Source: JBBDIK01 sp040880465 | Lineage (GTDB): Bacteria > Actinomycetota > UBA4738 > JBBDHU01 | DNA length: 54,472 bases | Assembly: GCA_040880465.1 (NCBI GenBank) | Contig: JBBDIK010000002.1 | Location: 1-54,472 of the forward strand | Direction of reading: 5' to 3' | In this document: positions 24,855 to 33,515 of the stretch, one piece after another | How positions within the stretch are numbered: position 1 is the first letter of the stretch | How the letters are laid out: each line of letters starts with the position of its first letter | Position numbers and translations under genes: made by a program | The notes under the pieces: generated by a model | What the model was told of the DNA's origin: nothing | The model's input: only the letters and a program-made list of their open reading frames with translations | Databases searched by the model: none

Positions 24855-26738
24855 GTGACTTCCCCGAAGAAGCTTCCCCGCACCACGCTCGCCATCGCGA
24901 CGGGACTCCTCGCCCTGTTCGCGACCTTCGCCGTTCCGGCCCAGGCCGAGGAGGCCGGCGAAACCGTGTCGGCCGGGGTGGACTTCGGGGACCGTTCCCA
25001 GAACACGTCGGAGGGTCCCGGTGGACTCTCGAGGGACGACTACGGGGCTGGGGATCCTGTTGTACCGGTGTACGCGCCGCCGGGCGATGGTGGCGCCTCG
25101 GTTTCCTCACCGAGCGAGGGGGGTGTCATTCAGCCTCACGTCGTGAGGAACGGCATCAAGTACGGACCGGAGGCGCGTAAGACGGGCATCCATTGCTTCG
25201 GGCGACTTGTGAGCATCGTCGGGACCCCTCACAAGGACCGCATCTTCGGAACGAACGGGCAGGATGTTATCTGGGCCGGCGGCGGCAACGACATCGTTTC
25301 CAGCGGTGACGAGAATGACTTCGTGTGCGGAGCGAACGGATGGGATCAGATCTACACGCTCGCCGGAAACGACAAGGCGACGGGTATGAAGGGCCGCGAC
25401 GATATCTTCGGTGGTGCGGGCAGCGATACCCTCTTCGCAGGACTCCATGACGACACCGTGACGGGCGAGGCCGGTCAGGACTTCATCTGGGGGGATGGGG
25501 GCGACGACACACTCTACGGTGGCTTCACCGTGGACTCCGGAGACGGGGAAGGCGCCGGCGGACTCGGGCAGGACAGCAATGACAACATCGTCGGCGGGCC
25601 GGGCAACGATGTCCTCATCGGTGGCGACTTGCACGACACCTTGCAGGGACAATCTGGGAACGACACCCTCGACGGCGATACGTCCGTCTCAACGGACTCG
25701 CCGACCATCGAGGGGAACGATGACATGACCGGCGGTCCGGGGCGGGACCGATTCAATGCCGGGCCGGGCAACGACACGGCGATGGGCGGGACGGGCGACG
25801 ATATCTTCGATGGGGGACTCGATCACGACACGCTGTACGGGGATGGGGGCCTCGATTGGATCAACGGCGACGAGGGCCTTGACACCCTGGACGGCGGAGA
25901 TCAGTGGGACACCCTGAACGGCGGAACGGAGGGCGACACCCTCAAGGGTGGCCGTGACTCTGACACGCTCTGCGGTGGCGCGGACGTTGACACACTTCGA
26001 GGTGACGGTGACAACGACTTCCTATCCGGGAGTGCGTCCGACTGCACATTCTCCCTCGTCAGCCTGCTCAACAACTTCTCCGTTGACCAGGATGTCCCGA
26101 ATCTCCTGGATGGTGGGAGCGGTGGCGCCGACCTTTGCGTGAGTCCTTCGACGTTGCTGAGTCCGCAGACGATCAACTGCGAGTTCACCGGATTCATACG
26201 CTTGGACATCGAGATCGAGGGCAACGGGAACGTGGCGAGCGGCGGAGCGGTCGGTTCCTTGAATGAGTTCGGGATCGACTGCACGAGTCCGGCTCCTGGG
26301 TCGGGCAACATCTGCTCGATGTTCTTCCTGCCGAGCGAGGTGCCGATCAGCATCACCCTAACGGCCACGCCGGCCAATGGCTGGGCCTTCGACGGGTGGA
26401 GCGGAACACCACCGGGTACATGTCCAGGCGTGACCAACCCGTGCACGTTCATGCTCGACCAGTCGAGAACGGTCACGGCTACGTTCGTTGAGCAGGACAC
26501 CCTGACGGTTACTGTCTCGGGACCTGGCACCATCACGAGCTCGCCGCCTGGGGGGCTTGGATCCTGTACGGCTGGTTCGAGTCCTTGCACCGCCACATAC
26601 AACACCGGGACAAGCGTCACGTTGAGTTCGACCGTGGCTTTGACCACGTGGACCGGCAGTCCGGCGCCTGGTTGTGCGGTCGGCCCGACTTGTGCGTTCA
26701 CCATGTCCGGCACCCGATCGATCACGGCGGCGACGTAG
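24855..26738 (+). CDS. Sec-exported RTX calcium-binding protein with InlB-like C-terminal repeats
   Basis: 627 aa from GTG 24855 with CTGGAGAA upstream. It has an N-terminal signal peptide (LAIATGLLALFATFAVPAQA). Residues about 120-395 are a long tract of RTX nonapeptides (GGxGxDxU type: GGGNDIVSSGDEND, GGAGSDTLFAG, GGPGNDVLIGGDLHDTLQG, GGTGDDIFDGGLDHDTLYG), expected to form a Ca-bound beta-roll. The C-terminal part has two divergent InlB B-type repeats (ANGWAFDGWSGTPPGTCPG...CTFMLDQSRTVTATF; then a second with LTTWTGSPAPGC). RTX proteins are usually exported by type I systems without a signal peptide; this one carries a Sec signal and no type I exporter is nearby. Probably a surface or matrix protein; function unknown. 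Confidence 0.88.
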   Translation: MTSPKKLPRTTLAIATGLLALFATFAVPAQAEEAGETVSAGVDFGDRSQNTSEGPGGLSRDDYGAGDPVVPVYAPPGDGGASVSSPSEGGVIQPHVVRNGIKYGPEARKTGIHCFGRLVSIVGTPHKDRIFGTNGQDVIWAGGGNDIVSSGDENDFVCGANGWDQIYTLAGNDKATGMKGRDDIFGGAGSDTLFAGLHDDTVTGEAGQDFIWGDGGDDTLYGGFTVDSGDGEGAGGLGQDSNDNIVGGPGNDVLIGGDLHDTLQGQSGNDTLDGDTSVSTDSPTIEGNDDMTGGPGRDRFNAGPGNDTAMGGTGDDIFDGGLDHDTLYGDGGLDWINGDEGLDTLDGGDQWDTLNGGTEGDTLKGGRDSDTLCGGADVDTLRGDGDNDFLSGSASDCTFSLVSLLNNFSVDQDVPNLLDGGSGGADLCVSPSTLLSPQTINCEFTGFIRLDIEIEGNGNVASGGAVGSLNEFGIDCTSPAPGSGNICSMFFLPSEVPISITLTATPANGWAFDGWSGTPPGTCPGVTNPCTFMLDQSRTVTATFVEQDTLTVTVSGPGTITSSPPGGLGSCTAGSSPCTATYNTGTSVTLSSTVALTTWTGSPAPGCAVGPTCAFTMSGTRSITAAT

Positions 26739-26763
26739 CGATTGGCGTGAGGTAGGGTCGAAG

Positions 26764-26781
26764 GGCCGGGGCAACCCGGCC
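26764..26781 (+). terminator. Stem-loop after the RTX gene
   Basis: GGCCGGG, GCAA tetraloop, CCCGGCC: a perfect 7-bp stem with a stable GNRA loop, between the RTX stop and the next start. It lacks a U-tract, so it is a likely 3'-end or processing structure rather than a classic terminator. Confidence 0.5.
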
Positions 26782-26811
26782 GTTCGGTGTTGCTGAGGTG
26801 GAGTGATCTGT

Positions 26812-27993
26812 ATGACCGCAAACTTCCTCGGCCGTTGGGTGGGGGCGGTCGCTGCAGCTACCTTGCTGGTCGTGGTGAATGTCGAACCGGCACCTGCTTC
26901 GCTGGTCCCTAGGACCTCCCAGACGACGTCAGTGGCACCGGACGTGACCTACAGGAAAGTGGTGAAGAAGAGATCCGGACGGGTCTTCCACGTACTGACA
27001 CTTCGTCCCGGCGGCCCGTCTACGCTCGACGTCTCGCTCGCGGGTACCAAGCTCCCGGCATACCTCCAGACGAGCAAGATCGTGAGGTCCCTCGGCGGCA
27101 TCGCCGGCACCAACGGCGATTTCGGTTTGACGCCCGGCCGTCCGGCGCACCTCGCCGCCGTCGATGGCGAGTTGCTGCAGACTTCGGTGCTCGGCGACAC
27201 GGGACGGGCGTTCGGTCTTTCGGCGGACGAGTCGGTGGCCTACGCCGGGAGACCCCGCTTCGAGATCGAGGGATTCGACCCGGTCGGAACGAAAGTCTTC
27301 GACATCGCGCGCTGGAACGAGGGAGCGCCTCGTAACGCGGAGATCGCCGGGTATAGCCCGGTCGGCGGAACCATCGAGCCCACTCCGTCGGATGCTTGCT
27401 CCGCACGACTGATGCCCGTCGGTGCCCGGCGCTGGGGGGACGGCATGGACGGAACCGTGCAAACGTACTCCGTCGATGCGGTCCGATGCGGGTCGGCTGC
27501 GATGGACAGATACGGGGGTACCGTGATCGCGGCCCGGAACGACGGGGCGGGGGCGGCGCTGATCAGTGGCCTCATCGTCGGTGAGCAGCTCGACATCGCG
27601 TGGAGCGTCGGGTGGCCCGGGGTTCTCGACATCGTCGGTGGGAGTGTGGTCCTTGTTCGAGACGGACAGATCGCGGTGACGGCCTGCAACAAGTACCTGT
27701 GTCTGAGCCACCCGCGGACGGGGATCGGCGTCACGGCCGAGGGCAAGATCATCCTCGTGGTGGTGGACGGGCGCTCGCTGCGATCAGGTGGAGCGACGAT
27801 CGTTGGATTCGCGAAGCTGATGAGGAACCTCGGAGCTGTGGACGCCCTGAACCTCGACGGCGGAGGGTCGAGCACGATGGTCGTCAACGGCAAGGTCGTG
27901 AATTCGCCGGCCGATGGCGTCGAGCGAACGGTAACGTCGGGGGTCGTCGTCTTGCCAGGCTCAGATGCGGGGGAGATCGTGGCGGGCCCTTGA
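26812..27993 (+). CDS. Secreted phosphodiester glycosidase family protein
   Basis: 393 aa. ATG 26812 is preferred to the in-frame GTG at 26803 because GAGGTGGAG is better spaced to it. Signal peptide (VGAVAAATLLVVVNVEPAPA). The NAGPA/DUF2233 phosphodiester glycosidase domain is shown by GGIAGTNGDFGLTPGRPAHLAAVDGEL, TGIGVTAEGKIILVVVDGRS and NLDGGGSSTMVVNGKVVNSPADG at the end. The family includes the enzyme that uncovers mannose-6-phosphate in animals and bacterial enzymes that cleave phosphodiester-linked sugars, possibly in wall polymers or exopolysaccharides. It lies after the RTX gene in the same direction. The substrate is unknown. Confidence 0.88.
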   Translation: MTANFLGRWVGAVAAATLLVVVNVEPAPASLVPRTSQTTSVAPDVTYRKVVKKRSGRVFHVLTLRPGGPSTLDVSLAGTKLPAYLQTSKIVRSLGGIAGTNGDFGLTPGRPAHLAAVDGELLQTSVLGDTGRAFGLSADESVAYAGRPRFEIEGFDPVGTKVFDIARWNEGAPRNAEIAGYSPVGGTIEPTPSDACSARLMPVGARRWGDGMDGTVQTYSVDAVRCGSAAMDRYGGTVIAARNDGAGAALISGLIVGEQLDIAWSVGWPGVLDIVGGSVVLVRDGQIAVTACNKYLCLSHPRTGIGVTAEGKIILVVVDGRSLRSGGATIVGFAKLMRNLGAVDALNLDGGGSSTMVVNGKVVNSPADGVERTVTSGVVVLPGSDAGEIVAGP

Positions 27994-28002
27994 GACAGGT
28001 TG

Positions 28003-28545
28003 CTAATGACGGCTGGCGGGCTCGGACTCTCCGGCTTCACGCCGGGCGATGACGAACAGCAGATCCGAGAGCCGGTTCAGGTAGCGCAGGACCTCCGGGT
28101 TCACGTCCTCAGCCACTTCTAGCTCCACCGCATGACGTTCCGCGCGCCGGACGGTGCTCCGGGCGACGTCCAAGGCCGCCGACACGGGGTTCGTTCCCGG
28201 GACGATGAACTCCGCCGGCAGTGGGTGCTCGGCGACCATCCGGTCGATCTCGTGTTCCAGGCGGGCGACCATCTCGGGCGTGGTCAGGGACACGCCGGGC
28301 TCCAGCTTCTCCCGCTCCCGGGGATTCGTCGCTAGGTCGGCGCCCACGACGAACAGCTCACGTTGCAACCGAAGGATCTCCTCCTTCACGGCCTCGTCTC
28401 CGGACAGGGCTCGGGCGAGGCCCAGGACCGCCACGGCTTCGTCTGTCGTCCCGTAGGCGTGGGTCGCCAGGTGCGCCTTGGAGACCCGGCCACCGTAGAG
28501 GAGCCCGGTCGTTCCGTCGTCGCCTCGCTTGGTGTAGATCTTCAC
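28003..28545 (-). CDS. Cob(I)alamin adenosyltransferase, PduO type
   Basis: 180 aa. It transfers the adenosyl group of ATP to cob(I)alamin to make adenosylcobalamin. Family motifs: KIYTKRGDDGTTGLLYGGR at the start (ATP P-loop-like), YGTTDEAVAVLGLARA, FIVPGTNPVSAALDVARSTVRRAERHAV and LNRLSDLLFVIARRE. GTG 28545 is chosen because KIYTKRGD is the conserved N-terminus and a -10 (TATCCT) lies 6 nt upstream; the frame is open upstream into the dapA side. It is divergent from dapA. In the first motif the usual consensus TGDDGTTGL reads RGDDGTTGL. The product is the cofactor needed by NrdJ encoded 19 kb away. Confidence 0.93.
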   Translation of the reverse strand: MKIYTKRGDDGTTGLLYGGRVSKAHLATHAYGTTDEAVAVLGLARALSGDEAVKEEILRLQRELFVVGADLATNPREREKLEPGVSLTTPEMVARLEHEIDRMVAEHPLPAEFIVPGTNPVSAALDVARSTVRRAERHAVELEVAEDVNPEVLRYLNRLSDLLFVIARREAGESEPASRH

Positions 28546-28551
28546 CGGGCT

Positions 28552-28557
28552 AGGATA
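28552..28557 (-). promoter_or_regulatory. -10 element TATCCT of the adenosyltransferase gene (leaderless)
   Basis: On the minus strand TATCCT is followed by 6 nt and the GTG start. No Shine-Dalgarno. It lies in the 55-bp divergent gap with dapA. Confidence 0.55.
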
Positions 28558-28600
28558 AGGGACCGAGGCCTCGCTTCCGCGGGCCCGGTGAGGAGGATCG

Positions 28601-29488
28601 ATGCCCGGTAGGTTCGGAGCTGTGGCCACGGCCATGGCCACCCCATTCACGGCGGACGGCGCGCTGGACGTCGAGGGTGTCGCCACGCTCGCGGCACACC
28701 TCTACGACCATGGCACCGACACCATCGTGGCCGCCGGAACGACCGGCGAGTCACCCACCCTCACCATCGACGAGAAGCGCATCCTGTGGGAGACGGTCGT
28801 TGCGGTCGCCGCAGAGACGGGCAAGAAGGTCTTGTGCGGGACGGGCACCTACAGCACGGCCGAGTCGATCGAGCTGACCATCCTGGCCGAGGAGTGCGGC
28901 GCCGACGGCGTTCTCGTCGTGACGCCGTACTACAACAAGCCCCCGCAGCGGGCGCTCGTCCAGCACTTCTCGATGGTGGCCGGCGCGACGGAACTGCCGG
29001 TGCTCCTGTACAACATCCCGGGCCGGACCGCGACGCGCATCGAACACGCGACGCTGCTCGCGCTCGCCGCCGTGCCGAATATCGTCGGCGTGAAGGATTC
29101 CACGGGGGACTTCGATGGCGCGACCCGCCTGATGCGAGAGGCGCCCGACGGGTTCGACGTGTATACGGGCGACGACTGGTCGACCTTCGAGTACGCATGC
29201 CTGGGCGGCGCCGGCGTCGTGTCGGTCGCCGCACACCTCGTGGGCGAACGCATGGCCGAGATGATCGGTCTCGTCGAGTCCGGGGATGTCGCGGCGGCGC
29301 GCAAGATCCACGAGGACCTCGCCCCGCTCTGCGCAGCGCTCTTCTGCACGACCAGTCCGATCCCGCTGAAGGCCGCCCTGGAGATGCTCGGCCTGCCCGG
29401 CGGCCCGCTGCGTCCCCCGATGTTCGCGGCGACCGACGACGAACGCGCCACGGTGAGGAGCGCGCTGGCCGATGCCGGACTCCTCTAA
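28601..29488 (+). CDS. dapA: 4-hydroxy-tetrahydrodipicolinate synthase
   Basis: 295 aa. It condenses pyruvate with aspartate semialdehyde, the first committed step to diaminopimelate. Motifs: AMATPFTADGALD, AAGTTGESPTLT, TPYYNKPPQRALVQHF (Tyr of the proton relay), YNIPGRTA and the Schiff-base lysine in IVGVKDSTGD (about Lys165). GAGGAGGA precedes the ATG. The rnj start lies 17 nt inside its 3' end, so the two are coupled; the dapA-rnj pair is conserved in actinobacteria. Confidence 0.97.
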   Translation: MPGRFGAVATAMATPFTADGALDVEGVATLAAHLYDHGTDTIVAAGTTGESPTLTIDEKRILWETVVAVAAETGKKVLCGTGTYSTAESIELTILAEECGADGVLVVTPYYNKPPQRALVQHFSMVAGATELPVLLYNIPGRTATRIEHATLLALAAVPNIVGVKDSTGDFDGATRLMREAPDGFDVYTGDDWSTFEYACLGGAGVVSVAAHLVGERMAEMIGLVESGDVAAARKIHEDLAPLCAALFCTTSPIPLKAALEMLGLPGGPLRPPMFAATDDERATVRSALADAGLL

Positions 29489-31145
29489 CACCCGCGTCGT
29501 CTTCCTCGGGGGAGTCGGCGAGGTCGGCCGGAACATGTCGTGTCTCGAGATCGACGGACGCATCCTGATCATGGACTGCGGCCTCTCATTCCCGAACGGC
29601 GAGATGCCCGGGATCGACCTGGTCCTGCCGGACTTCGAGTACCTGCGTCAGGCCGAGGTCGACGAGGATCGCATCGAGGCGGTCGTCCTCACCCACGGTC
29701 ACGAGGATCACATCGGCGCCGTCCCGTACCTGATCCGCGAGTTCGGGCAGGTCCCCGTCTACGGGACCGCATTCACGCTGGGACTCTTGCGGGGCAAGCT
29801 CGAGGAGCACGAGGTCCTCGAGGGCGCGGAACTCAACGAGGTCAAGGCCGGTGGAACCGCGAGCGCAGGTCCGTTCACGATGCGCTTCCACCAGGTGACG
29901 CACTCGATCCCGGACGGGGTCGCGATCGCGGTCGACACGCCGCACGGGACCATCCTGCACACTGGAGACTTCCGCCTGGACCAGACGCCGCTGGACGGCC
30001 GGGCGACCGATCTGCAGGGACTCGGAGAGGAGGCCCGCAAGGGCGTCCATGTGTTCCTGTCCGATTCCACGAACGCGGAGGAGCCCGGGACCATCGCCAG
30101 CGAGCGTTCGGTGGGTCCGGTGCTGCGGGACATCGTCGCCGACGCGAAGCGCCTCGTGGTGCTGGCGTGCTTCTCCAGTCATATCCACCGCGTGCAGCAG
30201 GCCGCGGACGCCGCCCGCGAATCGGGACGCGTGATCGCCTTCCTCGGACGTTCGATGCACACCTCGACTCGCGTCGCCCGTGAACTCGGCATCCTGCACG
30301 TCGAGGACAAGGACATCGTCGACATCGAGGAGCTCGAGCGGCTCGACCCGTCGCGGGTCATGGTCATCTGCACGGGTTCGCAGGGTGAGCCCTTCGCGGC
30401 ACTCTCCCTGATGGCCGCGCGCGAGCACAAATGGGTGAAGTTGCACCCGGACGACACCGTTGTGCTCTCGTCGTCGTTGATCCCCGGGAACGAGCCCGGC
30501 ATCCATCGCGTGGTCGATGGTCTCTACCGGACCGGTGCCGATGTGTTCCACGTGCCGGCCGACCCGGTGCACGTCTCCGGCCATGCCGCACAGGACGAGC
30601 TGCAGTTCATGCTGAACCTGATCAAGCCGAACTGGTTCACGCCCATCCACGGCGAACGCCGGCATCTCGCTCACCACGCGAAGCTCGCCCGGGACGTGGG
30701 CATCGCCCCCGAGCGGATCCTGATCGCCGAGGACGGCGACGTCCTGGAGATCGGGGAGAAGGTCCGACTGGGGGACCGGGTGCCCGCCGGGATGACGTTC
30801 GTGGACGGCAGCGGCATCGGGGACGTGGGCAGTGCCGTGCTCAGGGACCGCCGGAAGCTCTCCGACGACGGGATCGTGGTCGTGACCCTGGCGGTGGACG
30901 CCCACCACGGTCAGCTCGTGGCCGGCCCGGACCTGTCCACGCGTGGATTCGTGCACGAGGAGACTTCGGCCGACATCCTTGAAGAAGCCCGGAAACGCGT
31001 CATGCTTGCTCTGGAAAGCAGCTCGGCGGACGAGGTCACGGACCGCAGCGTCCTGGCCCAAACCGTCCGTCGAACGCTCGGCAAGTACTTCTGGGAGATC
31101 ACCCAGAGGAAACCGGTGATCGTCCCCGTGATCATGGAGGTGTAG
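29472..31145 (+). CDS. rnj: Ribonuclease J
   Basis: 557 aa. It is a metallo-beta-lactamase/beta-CASP ribonuclease with endo- and 5'-3' exonuclease activity in mRNA turnover and rRNA maturation. Zinc motif THGHEDHIGAVPY (about residues 74-82), then HTGDFRLD, SDSTNAEEPG, the beta-CASP FLGRSMHTSTRVA and HVSGHAAQDEL, and FTPIHGERRHLAHHA. The C-terminal domain ends at EITQRKPVIVPVIMEV. The ATG at 29472 lies inside dapA; MPDSSNTRVVFLGGVGEVGRNM is a normal N-terminus. ftsK begins on the next base. Confidence 0.96.
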   Translation: MPDSSNTRVVFLGGVGEVGRNMSCLEIDGRILIMDCGLSFPNGEMPGIDLVLPDFEYLRQAEVDEDRIEAVVLTHGHEDHIGAVPYLIREFGQVPVYGTAFTLGLLRGKLEEHEVLEGAELNEVKAGGTASAGPFTMRFHQVTHSIPDGVAIAVDTPHGTILHTGDFRLDQTPLDGRATDLQGLGEEARKGVHVFLSDSTNAEEPGTIASERSVGPVLRDIVADAKRLVVLACFSSHIHRVQQAADAARESGRVIAFLGRSMHTSTRVARELGILHVEDKDIVDIEELERLDPSRVMVICTGSQGEPFAALSLMAAREHKWVKLHPDDTVVLSSSLIPGNEPGIHRVVDGLYRTGADVFHVPADPVHVSGHAAQDELQFMLNLIKPNWFTPIHGERRHLAHHAKLARDVGIAPERILIAEDGDVLEIGEKVRLGDRVPAGMTFVDGSGIGDVGSAVLRDRRKLSDDGIVVVTLAVDAHHGQLVAGPDLSTRGFVHEETSADILEEARKRVMLALESSSADEVTDRSVLAQTVRRTLGKYFWEITQRKPVIVPVIMEV

Positions 31146-33464
31146 ATGTCGACGAAGACCGCTCGGCGGAGTTCCGCCAAGCGGCCCGCGTCGAAGAAGG
31201 GCTCCTCGCGGAGCTCCAAGGGCTCGTCGCGAACACCCGTCCGCCAGCACCTGTCGCCGTGGGCGCGCGACGCCGCCGGGATCGGTCTGGTCGTGGTCGC
31301 GGTGCTTTGCATGCTCGGACTCTGGTTCGCATCCGGCGGTCCCTTCGGGACCTTCGTGACCTTCATCGGGCGCGGGTCGATGGGCATCTTCGCCATCGCG
31401 CTGCCGCTCCTGCTCCTGTTCTGGGGAGTGGTGCTCATCCTCGGCAAGGCGGAGGACTCTCGCGTTCGGATGGCGGTCGGGTTCGCGATGCTGGTCGTCG
31501 GCGGTCTGGGGCTCGCCTCGATCCTGATGGGGAACCCGAAGGTCAGCTCCGGGTTCAGCGGGGTCGAGGACGCCGCCGGGATGATCGGCGCGCTGGCGGC
31601 ATGGCCCCTCTCTCGCGTCGTCTCGCCGCTCGGCGCCGGCATCGTCTGCGCCGGCGTCGCCATCCTCGGGCTGCTCATCTTCAGCGGCTCGTCGTTCTCG
31701 GCGGTGTGGGAGTGGCTGCAGCGCCTCGGCGAGCAGATCAGGGAAGCGGCGGCGGCTGAACGTCCGTCCCGGGTCGAGGAAGGGTCCGAGGAAGAGGAAG
31801 ACAAGCCGCGGCGCGTTGTCCGCACCGAAGACGAGGATTTCGTGGTCGACGAACCGGTGCCCGAGCCGGTCCCGGTCGTCGTCGTTCCCGATGCCGGGGA
31901 TCCCGAAGACGAGGACGTCGCGGGGGACGACCTGCCCGAGGACGAAGACGACGACCCCGATCTGCTGGAGCCGGCCCCGCGGCCGAGGGTTCCCGTCGCC
32001 GCCTACAAGCTGCCTCCACTCGACCTGCTCAAGACCGCCCCCAAGAGCGCGGCCGACGGTATGGACGAGGAACACGTCATGGAGGCGTTGGAGCGAACGT
32101 TCGAGACGTTCGGCGTGCCGGCTACGGTGCCGATGGCGCACCGCGGGCCGACGGTCACCCTCTACGAGGTCGAGGTCGGCGCCGGGACCAAGGTCAACAA
32201 GGTGCTCTCGCTGGCCGACGACATCGCGTACGCGCTGGCCACGCCGGATGTGCGGATCATCGCGCCGATCCCCGGCAAGTCCGCGATCGGCGTGGAGGTT
32301 CCCAACAAGCACCGCGATTTCGTGATGCTCGGCGACATCCTGCGTTCCAAGGCCGCGAAGGAGACGCATCACCCGCTGACCGTCGCGCTCGGAAAGGATG
32401 TCCAGGGCCGCGCCCACATGGTGAACCTGGCGACGATGCCGCACATGTTGATCGCCGGTGCGACCGGCGCGGGCAAGTCCTCGCTCGTCAACTGCTTCGT
32501 CACCTCGCTGCTGATGCGCACCACGCCCGAGGACGTCCGGTTGGTCCTGGTCGATCCGAAGCGCGTCGAGATGTCGCATTTCGCCGACGTGCCACATCTG
32601 CTCTCTCCGATCATCGTGCATCCGAAGCGCGCGGCCGAGGCCCTGAAGTGGATCGTGCGAGAGATGGAGCTGCGCTACGAGATGCTGGCGACGGTCGGGG
32701 TCCGCGACATCGATGGCTACGAGGAGGGCTTGCGTGCCGGCACGCTGCGCGTCCCCCCGGGTCAGGACGCCAAGTTCGACCACCTGCCCTTCATCGTGGT
32801 GGTGATCGACGAGCTGGCCGACCTGATGATGATCGCGCCACGCGACGTCGAGGACGCGATCTGCCGCATCGCGCAGATGGCGCGCGCTGTCGGAATCCAC
32901 CTGATCGTCGCGACGCAGCGCCCGTCGGTCGACGTCGTCACCGGCCTGATCAAAGCGAACATCCCCTCGCGCGTCGCGCTGATGACCTCCAGCCAGGCGG
33001 ACTCGCGCGTCATCCTCGATACGAACGGCGCGGAGAAGCTGGTCGGTCACGGCGACATGCTCTTCGCACCGGCCAACGCCTCCAAGGCGACCCGTCTGCA
33101 GGGGGCCTGGGTGACGGAGGAGGAGATCCACGGGGTCACCGGTTTCATCCGCGAACAGCGGGAGCCGGTGTTCGATATGACCGTCGAGGGGCTCGGGAAG
33201 CCGCCGGCCGAGGGGGGGGCTGCCGAGGTTGAGGCCGGCAGCGACGACGACCTGGTCGAGCAGGCCACGGAGCTGGTGATCCGCTCCCAGCTCGGTTCGA
33301 CCTCGATGCTGCAGCGCAAGCTCAAGGTCGGGTTCGCCCGTGCCGGCCGACTGATGGACCTGCTGGAGGAACGCGGTGTCGTAGGGCCTTCCCAGGGTTC
33401 CAAGGCCCGTGATGTTCTGATCACGCCTGAGGAGTGGGAGGAGTCCCGCTCCCGCTCGGCGTAG
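31146..33464 (+). CDS. ftsK: DNA translocase FtsK/SpoIIIE
   Basis: 772 aa. It is a membrane-anchored motor that moves chromosomal DNA through the division septum. The N-terminus is Ser/Lys-rich, then four or so membrane segments (IGLVVVAVLCMLGLWFA; MGIFAIALPLLLLFWGVVLIL; FAMLVVGGLGLASILM; AGIVCAGVAILGLLIF). An acidic linker covers about residues 205-280. The motor has Walker A GATGAGKS (about 438-445), LVDPKRVEMSHFADVPHLL and Walker B VVVIDELADLMM; then ATQRPSVDVVTGLIKANIPSR. The C-terminal gamma winged helix (STSMLQRKLKVGFARAGRLMDLLEERGVVG) reads orientation sequences. It starts directly after the rnj stop. Confidence 0.96.
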   Translation: MSTKTARRSSAKRPASKKGSSRSSKGSSRTPVRQHLSPWARDAAGIGLVVVAVLCMLGLWFASGGPFGTFVTFIGRGSMGIFAIALPLLLLFWGVVLILGKAEDSRVRMAVGFAMLVVGGLGLASILMGNPKVSSGFSGVEDAAGMIGALAAWPLSRVVSPLGAGIVCAGVAILGLLIFSGSSFSAVWEWLQRLGEQIREAAAAERPSRVEEGSEEEEDKPRRVVRTEDEDFVVDEPVPEPVPVVVVPDAGDPEDEDVAGDDLPEDEDDDPDLLEPAPRPRVPVAAYKLPPLDLLKTAPKSAADGMDEEHVMEALERTFETFGVPATVPMAHRGPTVTLYEVEVGAGTKVNKVLSLADDIAYALATPDVRIIAPIPGKSAIGVEVPNKHRDFVMLGDILRSKAAKETHHPLTVALGKDVQGRAHMVNLATMPHMLIAGATGAGKSSLVNCFVTSLLMRTTPEDVRLVLVDPKRVEMSHFADVPHLLSPIIVHPKRAAEALKWIVREMELRYEMLATVGVRDIDGYEEGLRAGTLRVPPGQDAKFDHLPFIVVVIDELADLMMIAPRDVEDAICRIAQMARAVGIHLIVATQRPSVDVVTGLIKANIPSRVALMTSSQADSRVILDTNGAEKLVGHGDMLFAPANASKATRLQGAWVTEEEIHGVTGFIREQREPVFDMTVEGLGKPPAEGGAAEVEAGSDDDLVEQATELVIRSQLGSTSMLQRKLKVGFARAGRLMDLLEERGVVGPSQGSKARDVLITPEEWEESRSRSA

Positions 33465-33480
33465 GCACGTCCCCGGTGCC

Positions 33481-33486
33481 TATACT
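33481..33486 (+). promoter_or_regulatory. -10 element TATACT before the RodZ-like gene
   Basis: TATACT lies 29 bp before the TTG start, with CAGGAGGAG as ribosome-binding site between them. It would give a leader of about 23 nt. No matching -35 is seen. Confidence 0.45.
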
Positions 33487-33515
33487 TCCTGCGCCCGACC
33501 AGCCAGGAGGAGCGT

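Noticed and set aside
25200..26030. Dense short repeats that could suggest a CRISPR or satellite array
   Set aside because: They are degenerate codons for RTX nonapeptides in an intact reading frame, with no constant repeat and unique spacers.
29586..33131. Very long open frame (1181 codons) on the minus strand opposite rnj and ftsK
   Set aside because: In high-G+C DNA the antisense frame of a real gene often stays open. The translation has no recognisable domain and both plus-strand genes are certain.
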